Shown here: positions 14,691-21,453 of the stretch, one piece after another
How the letters are laid out: the number at the start of each line of letters is the position of its first letter
How positions within the stretch are numbered: the stretch's first letter is position 1
Virus record (IMG/VR): IMGVR_UViG_3300017613_002795
Location: 1-21,453 of that record
DNA length: 21,453 nucleotides
Direction: 5' to 3' (one strand)
Source: a virus
Notes under the pieces: model-generated
Database searches by the model: none
What the model was told of the DNA's origin: nothing
Seen by the model: only the letters and a program-made list of their open reading frames with translations
Translations under genes and position numbers: made by a program

Positions 14691-16021
14691 TGGCCAGGGC
14701 TCGAAATGAATTTGTATTGGCAGTTAATCGCTTCCTTGGTGTTAATATGAGAGCTAAGGAGTCAGATTTAATTCAACCTACTATTGGACAAGAGCAACCG
14801 GGTGCATTAGAGCAACGAGTAGCAAATAATGTAGATATTACCGATACGACTGGGCAAGGTAAGAATACAGTACAACGGAGGGTTGGATATCAATTAGCTG
14901 TTGCGTTGGTTGGAGCACATTCAGGTGTGCGGGCGGTTGATGGGGAGCGTATTCTCTGTGGGTCTGCTTCTGGAATTGCCTTAGTGCAACCGAAAAATGG
15001 TACATACGAAATCCTATTCACACCAAATGCGCCAATGTCTCCCATCTCATGGACTAGATTTACTAATCGAGTATATTGGACAAATGGGGAAGAACATGGT
15101 GTAATTATAGAAGAGCAGGCAAAAACTTGGGGTGTTCCTAGGGCAGGTCGTGTGACAACGACGGCTGCAGTGACTGGTAACCTTCTAGCTGGAGACTACC
15201 AAGTTTTGTGTACTTTTCTTCGAGATGGCGAAGAGGGTGGTACTGGAATTGGTGTTAGTTGTACTGTAGAAGCAGGCGGAGGTATTATTGTAGATCTTCC
15301 ACAAGCAACTGATGCTGATATTATTCGTGTTTATATGACGGAACAAAATGGGGATGTATTTTTTCGACATTCTGATTTACCAATGGGAACAGCCCAATTC
15401 TTACTGACAAAAAAGTCGCCATTGGGTAAAGAGTTACAAACTCAATGGACAGCACCACCTCCAATAGGAACTCTGCTTTGTAAACATAATAGTCGGATCC
15501 TAATTGCTAAAGGCAATCTTCTATACTACACAATGCCCCAACTTCCAGGACTTTATCAACCATCAATTGATATCTTACCGCCACTGGCTGGCCAAATTCG
15601 GATGGTGCAATCGGTAGAGGATGGTATCTGGGTAGATGATGGTCGCCTATTGTTTATTCCATTTCAGAAGGCTGAAGATCCTGAATTACATAATATGCTA
15701 GATTTCGATTACTCAACTATTCCAGGAACAGCTCAAAGTTGTCCTCCATTTTGGTTTGGTCTCCAGGGGATTAAACAAAATGTTATTTTCTTCTGGACTC
15801 GACGCGGATTTCCTATGGTGGCGGGCCCAGGGGGGATGCTGGTACCAATTGGTGAGGATAAAATGGCAATTTCGGATTATTCCGATGGGGCCTCATTGTT
15901 GCGAGAGCAGGGGGGTTTTCGACAAATTCTGACCTCTTTTGGTACAAATGCGCCAAAATCGAAATTTGGTGCTTCCGATTCATTGGAAGTTACTGTTCAC
16001 ATGCGGGGAGAGATTGAATGA
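14690..16021 (+). CDS. Tail nozzle-like protein (P22 gp10 / T7 gp12 type, 443 aa)
   Basis: This probably forms the lower part of the short tail tube and closes it until ejection. Evidence: an N-terminal NRFLGVNMRAKE segment followed by VANNVDITDTTGQGKNTVQR and RVGYQLA, the usual 'NF-x-G-x-N ... NVDI ... R-x-G' opening of tail nozzle proteins. Repeated beta-propeller-like strands follow (AVDGERILCGSASG, FTNRVYWTNGEEHG, KTWGVPRAGR). Later comes HNSRILIAKGNLLYYTMP, then an IRMVQSVEDGIWVDDGRLLFI blade. It starts from a one-base overlap with the previous TAA. Length is shorter than T7 gp12 but close to the P22 gp10-like range. It neighbours an LSD-repeat tail protein and, 4.5 kb away, the adaptor. 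The call is by sequence pattern without a search. Confidence 0.75.
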   Translation: MARARNEFVLAVNRFLGVNMRAKESDLIQPTIGQEQPGALEQRVANNVDITDTTGQGKNTVQRRVGYQLAVALVGAHSGVRAVDGERILCGSASGIALVQPKNGTYEILFTPNAPMSPISWTRFTNRVYWTNGEEHGVIIEEQAKTWGVPRAGRVTTTAAVTGNLLAGDYQVLCTFLRDGEEGGTGIGVSCTVEAGGGIIVDLPQATDADIIRVYMTEQNGDVFFRHSDLPMGTAQFLLTKKSPLGKELQTQWTAPPPIGTLLCKHNSRILIAKGNLLYYTMPQLPGLYQPSIDILPPLAGQIRMVQSVEDGIWVDDGRLLFIPFQKAEDPELHNMLDFDYSTIPGTAQSCPPFWFGLQGIKQNVIFFWTRRGFPMVAGPGGMLVPIGEDKMAISDYSDGASLLREQGGFRQILTSFGTNAPKSKFGASDSLEVTVHMRGEIE

Positions 16022-16743
16022 ATACATTACATAAGTTGGTAAAGCACAGAAGAGAGGTTTTAGCTTCTGTCAAGAAGTTAGGTGTGCGTCAAGACGGAGA
16101 GTTTCTTGTTGTAAATGGGTTAGATTTGGGTCTGGCTGGGCGCCTTTCCGTTTCCTGTTGGGTAGATCGTAGAATTGCAAAAGCGCTTGGAGAGAAGGAT
16201 TCTGAGCAGCATCAAGTAGCTATCTCACTGGTAGAGAGGGAGATACGAGGTGGAAAATTACCCCATCTTGTGCCTATTACGGAAATTTCTCAACCAAATA
16301 CCTGGTTTAACGAAGGCATTACAGAAATGCTGGACGTAAATTTCCGGTATCAAACTCAGCATCAAAATGGATACTTTCTAATTGGTATTAATGACGTGAC
16401 GCCCGTTGTTGGATGGACTTCTGGTTCGGGTGGTACCAATATCCGTACTACATTTGGTGAGTTTACTGCTTATACGGCTTCGGGCAGCGCCGTAAATCGG
16501 CAAGTATGGACCCCGGATGCTGCAGCAAGTCAAGCAATTAAGAACGATACAACGGGGGCTACTATTGTTTGTACGGGAACTGGCACAATTCGGGGCGCTT
16601 GCCTCATGACGGCTCAAGCAAAGGATGGTACCAGTGATTCAACTGGATATGCGTGGGCAGGATCTCGTACAACTACAGATTTACCTGCGGCAAGTACTTA
16701 TGAATTCACATTCAAACACCAACTAACTGGTTCTGCCAGTTAA
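16018..16743 (+). CDS. Tail-associated protein with beta C-terminal domain (241 aa)
   Basis: The ATG overlaps the nozzle stop (ATGA), with GGGGAGAG (about 16005-16012) upstream. Residues 1-90 are basic and helical (VKHRREVLASVKKLG ... QVAISLVEREIRGGK). From ~95 a second domain starts at NTWFNEGITEMLDVNFRY and continues with NGYFLIGINDVTPVVGWT. It then has a Thr/Ser/Gly-rich beta region with RQVWTPDAAASQAIKN and a final strand. The second domain's order, 'N-x-G-[IL]...LDV ... tyr-rich strand ... R-x-x-WT ... A-x-x-x-I-x-N', is one I associate with virion or tail-fibre proteins in phages. Coupling to the nozzle gene suggests the product joins the tail tip. The exact role is unknown. Confidence 0.65.
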   Translation: MNTLHKLVKHRREVLASVKKLGVRQDGEFLVVNGLDLGLAGRLSVSCWVDRRIAKALGEKDSEQHQVAISLVEREIRGGKLPHLVPITEISQPNTWFNEGITEMLDVNFRYQTQHQNGYFLIGINDVTPVVGWTSGSGGTNIRTTFGEFTAYTASGSAVNRQVWTPDAAASQAIKNDTTGATIVCTGTGTIRGACLMTAQAKDGTSDSTGYAWAGSRTTTDLPAASTYEFTFKHQLTGSAS

Positions 16744-16758
16744 ATTGGGGGTCCTAAA

Positions 16759-18618
16759 ATGCCTTGTACTAGCCTCGGTTCTGGTGGTGCGTCTCAAACT
16801 GTTGATACTGTTTTTGCCGCTCAGAGACAGTATGCACATGATAATTTCACGGCTTTGCAGACGGATATTTCTGCCTATCTTAGTGCTATACAAGCCCTGG
16901 GAAACTTGAACCTTAATACTAATATTACGTGGAATGCTCCCACGGGTGTTGGTTATGGTTTTCAGCATGCGACTCCAGTATCTCCGTTTACAGATACTGT
17001 TACTGTCCCGGCTACTCCACAAGCACGTATAGTAGGAACGCCTCAAGTTCCCACATTAGATACTGTTGGGAGCGCACCCACGAAGCCAAGTTTGCCTGTT
17101 TTGAACTCCCCTTCACCTTGGGTGGGCGAGGTTCCTTCAGATGTTCCTGTTATCCCTGATGCTGATGATATAGCCAGGCCGCTTTATACAATTCCGAAGG
17201 CTCCTACATTATCAAACATACCATCTGTTGCACTTCCATTATTATCCTTGCCTGAATTCAGTGGAGTTGCACCCGATACCAATGTAGCGGTTCCTATTTT
17301 ACTGTCCCCGGAGGACGAAGTTGCCTATACGTCAACGATGTTAGATTCCTTGCAAAGTCAGATTCTTACAGTTTTACAGGGAAATCGCGGATATTTGGAT
17401 GAGATATTTGATGCTATTTGGGCACGAGAGCAGCGAAATGAGTTTGCTACTGCACAACGAGCACGGGAGTCGGTGCAAGAGCTATGGGGATCTCGTAATT
17501 GGGATTCCCCTGGAGGAGTGGAAAGTGAGCAACTTTTGCGAATCGATCAAGACCTAATGCAGCAACAAACAGGCCGTGCCCGAGATTTGGCAATTGAGCA
17601 AAATAAGGTAGAAGTTGAGCGGTTTATGCAGCATTTAACGCAAGGAATCGCGCTTGAAAGTAGGCTGATTCAGTATGAAGAGGGACGCGCGCAACGGAGC
17701 TTGCAAGCTAGAGAACTCTTTAATGCCGCTGCGGTTCAATTGTTTTCTGCAACAATAGAACGGATCAATTTGGATCTACAAGCATATCAAATTGAGGCGC
17801 AGGTATATGGAGAATTAATTAAAGCGGAGGTATTGAAGTTAGAGAAAACAGAAAAAGAATTACAAATTGCATCTCTGCAGAATGAAATTGATCAGAGTCG
17901 TGTTCAATTGTATGTAGCTCAATTGGAGGGAGTTCAGAAAATCCTGGATGTTTATGTTGCAGAATTGCAAGGCGTGGAAGCAAAAGTCAAGATTGGGCAG
18001 ACGCAGGTGGCAGCTTTCGCAGAAAAGGTAAAAGCTGTTGGCTTGGAAATTCAGGCCAAGGAGTTGGAATTTAAGGGATTTAGTGCACAGGTGCAAGGGC
18101 AATTAGGGCAGGTACAGATTTTTGGCGCTGAAACGCAGGCATTTGCTTCCCGAGCGCAAGCTATTAATAGCACGAACAATAGCCGAACGACGTTGTATCA
18201 GGGAGAGATTGAGGGCCAACGATTGGTACTTAATCAGATTGAGCAAGATACGCGGTTATTTTCCGCTCTACTGGATGGGGAAGTGAAACGGTTCGATGGG
18301 ACTGCTCGGGTTCATGGACAAGATATTCAGGCATTTGTTAGTCGTAATCAGGCCGAAGCAAATAGAGTTCAAGCCGATGCAGATCAATTTCGGGCGCTTG
18401 TGGAACGGGCGAGAGCAGAGGAGAGTTTGAAGTTGCAGCAGGGACAGATAAATGCCAATAATGTATTACGAATTGCAGAGCTAGAAGTGGGGGGCTTGGA
18501 TAGTATAATGAATGTCCATGCGCAAATCGGTTCGGCAGCGATGTCAGCATTGAATGCTAGTGCTGGTATTCAAGGATCCGATATTGCTAACTGGAATTTT
18601 AACCACGATTGTTCTTGA
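16759..18618 (+). CDS. Pro-rich plus coiled-coil virion protein (619 aa)
   Basis: No enzyme motif is seen. Residues 1-70 are a short helical/beta entry. Residues ~70-185 are a proline-rich linker with P every 4-8 residues. From ~190 onward the protein is almost wholly helical, Gln/Glu/Ala-rich, with long stretches suited to a coiled coil or helical bundle. A WAREQRNEFATAQRARESV segment near 221-239 is followed by a SPGG turn at 250-253. An IGSAAMSALNASAG near the end is a second Ala-rich helix. Candidate roles are an ejected internal virion protein or a tail-needle/spacer. The position, after the tail genes and before two more charged proteins, favours an internal protein. GGGGG (16747-16751) is the likely ribosome binding site. 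Confidence 0.65.
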   Translation: MPCTSLGSGGASQTVDTVFAAQRQYAHDNFTALQTDISAYLSAIQALGNLNLNTNITWNAPTGVGYGFQHATPVSPFTDTVTVPATPQARIVGTPQVPTLDTVGSAPTKPSLPVLNSPSPWVGEVPSDVPVIPDADDIARPLYTIPKAPTLSNIPSVALPLLSLPEFSGVAPDTNVAVPILLSPEDEVAYTSTMLDSLQSQILTVLQGNRGYLDEIFDAIWAREQRNEFATAQRARESVQELWGSRNWDSPGGVESEQLLRIDQDLMQQQTGRARDLAIEQNKVEVERFMQHLTQGIALESRLIQYEEGRAQRSLQARELFNAAAVQLFSATIERINLDLQAYQIEAQVYGELIKAEVLKLEKTEKELQIASLQNEIDQSRVQLYVAQLEGVQKILDVYVAELQGVEAKVKIGQTQVAAFAEKVKAVGLEIQAKELEFKGFSAQVQGQLGQVQIFGAETQAFASRAQAINSTNNSRTTLYQGEIEGQRLVLNQIEQDTRLFSALLDGEVKRFDGTARVHGQDIQAFVSRNQAEANRVQADADQFRALVERARAEESLKLQQGQINANNVLRIAELEVGGLDSIMNVHAQIGSAAMSALNASAGIQGSDIANWNFNHDCS

Positions 18619-18620
18619 TT

Positions 18621-18626
18621 GGAGAT
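18621..18626 (+). promoter_or_regulatory. Ribosome binding site that decides the start at 18632
   Basis: GGAGAT lies five bases before the ATG at 18632. It supports this start over the in-frame ATG at 18554, which would overlap the previous gene by 65 bases, and over the out-of-frame ATG at 18627. Confidence 0.65.
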
Positions 18627-18631
18627 ATGAT

Positions 18632-19717
18632 ATGTCGGATTATGGTGGTAAAGACACAGGGAAGAAGCTGACGGAACAAGCTAGATCTGGTGAGGCTGGA
18701 TGGCTACAATTTATAGAGGATTACCAGGCAGGGAAACCCCAGGCAGGGAAACAGCTCCGGGACTGGGGAGGACGCTGGCTGAACGAACAACAATTCCGCC
18801 GGTACGTGAAAGAACAGGCACTTACCGGAAAGACATCTGAGAAACCACTTAAATCAGCTAAGAGACCACCTACGAAAACTATAGTGGCTAGACAAGATGC
18901 TGAGCATCGCCTCCCTCCATTGGTAATTGGGGGGCCTAGAGCTGGTAGTTACGAACAGAAAACGCATGCAATATCGGGACCGGGCGCGGATAATTATACA
19001 GCAGAGCAGTGGGATAAGATGTCGGGGGCTCAACGAACTCAAGCTAATGTAGATGCGTATAAGACACAAACTGCGGACATTCGAGCTTCAAAGGCACGAA
19101 TTGCGGACATTCGAGCTTCAAAGCGTAAGCCGGAGCAAACGCGACTTGTCGCTGCTACCATAAATCAAATGTCTCAGGGAGATCGAGAGCGGGCACTGCA
19201 GGGATACAGGATGGCTGTTGGGGGACTGCAAAATGATTTACGCCGAGGGCGACTTACAGAAAAAAAGGGAAAGATAATTGGTGAAATGCTGCAGGATCAT
19301 TATAATAAAGCTTTGGGCGGAGATTTATCGGGACTGATGGAAGAGGAGGCGAGGCAAAAGGGGGGACTGATGCAAGAAAAGGCGAAACAAAGGGGGGAAT
19401 TGATGACCCAGCGTGTACGAAATGAGGGAGGATTGGCAGTAGCGCAAGAGCAGCAGGCAAATGTTAAAAAACCGGAAAGAGCCAAAACTTATAAGCTGAC
19501 AAATATTGGATCTCCTATTGAGCCTAAATGGGTTCAAGAGGATAGCGCTGGAGGAATTACTCCATATAGCCCTACAGAGAGTTCGGCTCCCCTAACTCCA
19601 GAACAACGAGAGACTGCAATGAGGCTGCTCCGAATAAGAATTGAGGGATTACCACCAGAGAAGAGAGAGGCGGGTATTGCAGAATTCAAGCGGCGTTTTC
19701 CTGGTGTAGATTATTAA
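18632..19717 (+). CDS. Charged basic protein, putative internal virion protein (361 aa)
   Basis: I do not recognise the family. The start is chosen from GGAGAT at 18621-18626. The product is rich in Lys, Arg, Glu and Gln, has no membrane segment, and is probably part disordered and part helical. Features in order: an AGKPQAGKQ duplication near residues 33-41, a basic linker (KSAKRPPTKT), two identical ADIRASK units at 148-154 and 158-164, a long helix with DNA-like basic content, a GGLMQEKAKQRGELM repeat-like stretch around 240-255, and a C-terminal region ending GVDY. Its place between the coiled-coil protein and the giant gene and its charge suggest a packaged, DNA-associated or ejected protein. 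This is inference only. Confidence 0.6.
   Translation: MSDYGGKDTGKKLTEQARSGEAGWLQFIEDYQAGKPQAGKQLRDWGGRWLNEQQFRRYVKEQALTGKTSEKPLKSAKRPPTKTIVARQDAEHRLPPLVIGGPRAGSYEQKTHAISGPGADNYTAEQWDKMSGAQRTQANVDAYKTQTADIRASKARIADIRASKRKPEQTRLVAATINQMSQGDRERALQGYRMAVGGLQNDLRRGRLTEKKGKIIGEMLQDHYNKALGGDLSGLMEEEARQKGGLMQEKAKQRGELMTQRVRNEGGLAVAQEQQANVKKPERAKTYKLTNIGSPIEPKWVQEDSAGGITPYSPTESSAPLTPEQRETAMRLLRIRIEGLPPEKREAGIAEFKRRFPGVDY
19072..19123 (+). repeat. Exact 22-base direct repeat (period 30)
   Basis: Two identical 22-base copies (19072-19093 and 19102-19123) lie in frame within the 361-aa gene and give two ADIRASK units ten residues apart. The exact DNA match marks a recent in-frame duplication, unlike the diverged repeats elsewhere in the window. 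A second short duplication (AGKPQAGK) sits near 18726-18752. Confidence 0.9.
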
Positions 19718-19718
19718 A

Positions 19719-21453
19719 ATGAGCACATTAATCCTGCCTTCAAATGAAGAACTTCTTGCGCAACACCAACAAGTGTTGCCGAGTAATGAAGAGTTACTGG
19801 CGGCACATGCCCCAGAGCCTGAAGAGCCGCCTGAGCAAGCTACAGGTGTTGTTTCTTCTTTCACTGGTGGAGTTGGCAGGGGTTGGGATCAGGTAGAAGC
19901 CTTGATGGGCGGGGCTGCTGGGTTAGTTGGGACTGGATTGGGATTGGAGGGGTTGGAGTCCTGGGGGCAAGAAACGTATCATGAAAATATGCAGGAAGCT
20001 CAGCGATATATTCCAAAGGAGGGAGCAGCTACCTTTGCTGAATCAGATTCGGTATCAGATTATGCAAATTGGGCAGCCAGCACGCTTGGTTCGTTGATAC
20101 CAACTATGGCTGTTTCGATGGCTGGTGGTGGGGTTGGTGGTCTTGTTGGAAAGGCGCTGTTGAAAAATGCCGTTAAGAGTGCAATCGCAAAGAAGGTAAC
20201 TGCCAAGGTGGCCCAAGGTGTAGGTGCTGGAGTTGCTGGAACTGCAATGGCCTCAGGGGGCATTTATGGAACTCAAGTTTTTGGTGAAGGGTTAGATGAG
20301 CGAAACGAACCGGATGTTGGAACGGCCTTGCTGTATGGTATTCCATCTGGAGCGTTTGATGCAATTGTACCTACGCGCTTATTGGGAAAATTGGGAGTTG
20401 GCCGTGGAACTGCGCAGACTGCAGGAGATGTTCTGGGAGATCGAAAGAAACGAGCGGCGTTGGCAAATGCATTAAGGGAAGCGGTGAAAACGGCGCCAAT
20501 GGAAGGGCTGACAGAAGTGGGACAGGGCATTCTAGAACGGGCTGCCCAACAAGATTTCAAGGGGATACTGAATACACCAGAGGGATTGGATAAGGTCTTT
20601 GATTCTAAACAAGCTGTAGAAGAATTTATGGCTGGGTTGCTAGGAGGTGGAACCGCTGGTGGTATTGTTGGGGCCGTACAGGGAAAACGCCAGATTGCTG
20701 CGAGGGATGCAGAAGAACGGAAACTGATGGGGGAGTTAGAGACTCGGAGACAGGCGCAACAGGGAGAGCAAGCGCAAGAGGCGCAACTTCGAGAGCTAGA
20801 AGAAGAGAGACAGCAGGAAATTGATCGGACTCCTGAAGGAACTTTTGATCCTGGCTTTGAGGGATTGGCTCCAATGAGGACAGCTCAGGAAAGAGAGCGT
20901 CAAATTGAGCTAATGTCTCCTAAAGAAATTCCAACTAAAGGTCCGACTCTTACAGGAGTTCAGGTAGATGAGGAAGTTGGAGAGGATATTACCCTAACAG
21001 GCCCAGCGCCAAAGCCTCCAGTAACTGTAGAAGAGTTTGGGATTCCTGAAGAAACAACAATTCCGCCGGTACGACCGACTCCACAAGAGCTTGTTCAGGA
21101 GACTGAGCGAGGTGTGGCACTTGAACCAGCAAAGCGGGAGGAACAGGAGCAATTTAGGGCTGAATCTGATTGGCAGATAGCTAAGACTGAGAGAGACCGA
21201 AAACGAGAAGACTTGCGCCAACAAGTTGAACAAGGTCGAGTAGAACAAGTTGTTAAGGAATCGCAGCCACCTTCTAATACTCTAATGGCTACACCCGAAA
21301 TGCGGAATTTGCGTGGACAGCTAACAGAGGAAAGAGTGAATCGGCAGATCGAAACAAGAGAGAGTGAGGCTGAATATGTTGGTGGAATTGAGGATGAGTT
21401 ACAAGATCTTCATGGAGAGGATGTACAACGGAAGAGGCAGGTTGCAGCTGAAG
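19719..21453 (+). CDS. Giant internal virion/polyvalent protein, N-terminal part (3'-truncated)
   Basis: The frame is open from the ATG to the window end (at least 578 residues). A one-base gap follows the previous stop. The very start has a duplicated LPSNEELLA-x-H motif (residues 6-15 and 20-29). Residues ~42-100 are helical with a GVGRGWDQVEALMGGAAG segment. Three Gly/Ala-rich hydrophobic segments follow (~119-147, ~163-185 and ~302-320). Residues 258-280 hold an amphipathic TAPMEGLTEVGQGILE helix. From ~325 on it is a highly charged Glu/Gln/Arg coiled coil with Pro/Thr linkers. This resembles N-terminal parts of very long phage internal or polyvalent proteins that are ejected with the DNA. 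A virion RNA polymerase (as in N4) or a murein-cutting domain could lie beyond the window, but none is visible here. Confidence 0.65.
   Translation, partial: MSTLILPSNEELLAQHQQVLPSNEELLAAHAPEPEEPPEQATGVVSSFTGGVGRGWDQVEALMGGAAGLVGTGLGLEGLESWGQETYHENMQEAQRYIPKEGAATFAESDSVSDYANWAASTLGSLIPTMAVSMAGGGVGGLVGKALLKNAVKSAIAKKVTAKVAQGVGAGVAGTAMASGGIYGTQVFGEGLDERNEPDVGTALLYGIPSGAFDAIVPTRLLGKLGVGRGTAQTAGDVLGDRKKRAALANALREAVKTAPMEGLTEVGQGILERAAQQDFKGILNTPEGLDKVFDSKQAVEEFMAGLLGGGTAGGIVGAVQGKRQIAARDAEERKLMGELETRRQAQQGEQAQEAQLRELEEERQQEIDRTPEGTFDPGFEGLAPMRTAQERERQIELMSPKEIPTKGPTLTGVQVDEEVGEDITLTGPAPKPPVTVEEFGIPEETTIPPVRPTPQELVQETERGVALEPAKREEQEQFRAESDWQIAKTERDRKREDLRQQVEQGRVEQVVKESQPPSNTLMATPEMRNLRGQLTEERVNRQIETRESEAEYVGGIEDELQDLHGEDVQRKRQVAAE

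Noticed and set aside
1-21453. tRNA genes, CRISPR arrays, insertion sequences or attachment sites
   Set aside because: Gaps between genes are all under 100 bases. I saw no cloverleaf-like sequence, spaced identical repeats, transposase or integrase. Only flanking sequence could show attachment sites.

Overview
The window looks like part of a tailed-phage (Caudoviricetes) genome, either a free phage or a prophage. It holds most of a virion-structure module and nothing recognisably bacterial. All credible genes lie on the + strand. They are packed end to end, many with ATGA, TAATG, TGATG or TAGTG stop/start overlaps, and most have GGAG/GAGG-type ribosome binding sites. This fits one long late operon read in a bacterial host with the standard genetic code. 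There is no major tail tube protein, sheath or tape-measure gene, and there is a tail-nozzle-like protein, so a short-tailed (podovirus-like) particle is the best reading. The host cannot be named from the sequence. Both ends of the window cut through genes.

Layout. (1) 3-4747, head block: portal protein (5' end missing), a small helical protein, a putative scaffold, a major capsid protein of the phage N4 gp56 type, then two small capsid-associated candidates. The second of these has distinctly C-ending codons and is followed by a strong hairpin. (2) 4817-6228, small genes: two conserved-looking virion candidates, two tiny membrane-protein ORFs (56 and 32 aa, possible holin or lysis accessory) and a 105-aa conserved-looking phage protein. 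(3) 6247-13022, fibre/adaptor block: a beta-helix-like protein, a 761-aa modular repeat protein, two small proteins, a likely head-to-tail adaptor, and a 719-aa protein with a cysteine-rich C-terminal half and a His-x-His-x-His motif. (4) 13047-16743, tail block: a 150-aa virion protein, a protein with ten roughly 19-residue LSD repeats plus a phage tail-type C-terminal domain, a P22 gp10/T7 gp12-like nozzle protein, and a tail-associated protein. (5) 16759-21453, likely internal or ejected proteins: a Pro-rich plus coiled-coil protein, a charged basic protein, and the first 578 residues of what is probably a giant internal virion (polyvalent or ejection) protein with glycine-rich membrane-like segments.

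How the parts fit. Portal, scaffold and capsid genes build the procapsid. The adaptor and nozzle genes join and close the short tail. The repeat, beta-helix and cysteine-rich proteins are candidates for fibres, spikes or decorations that touch the host. The last three genes are candidates for proteins packed inside the head and injected with the DNA. Functions of portal, capsid and nozzle rest on family-like sequence patterns recalled without a database search. Most other roles are inferred from composition and position.
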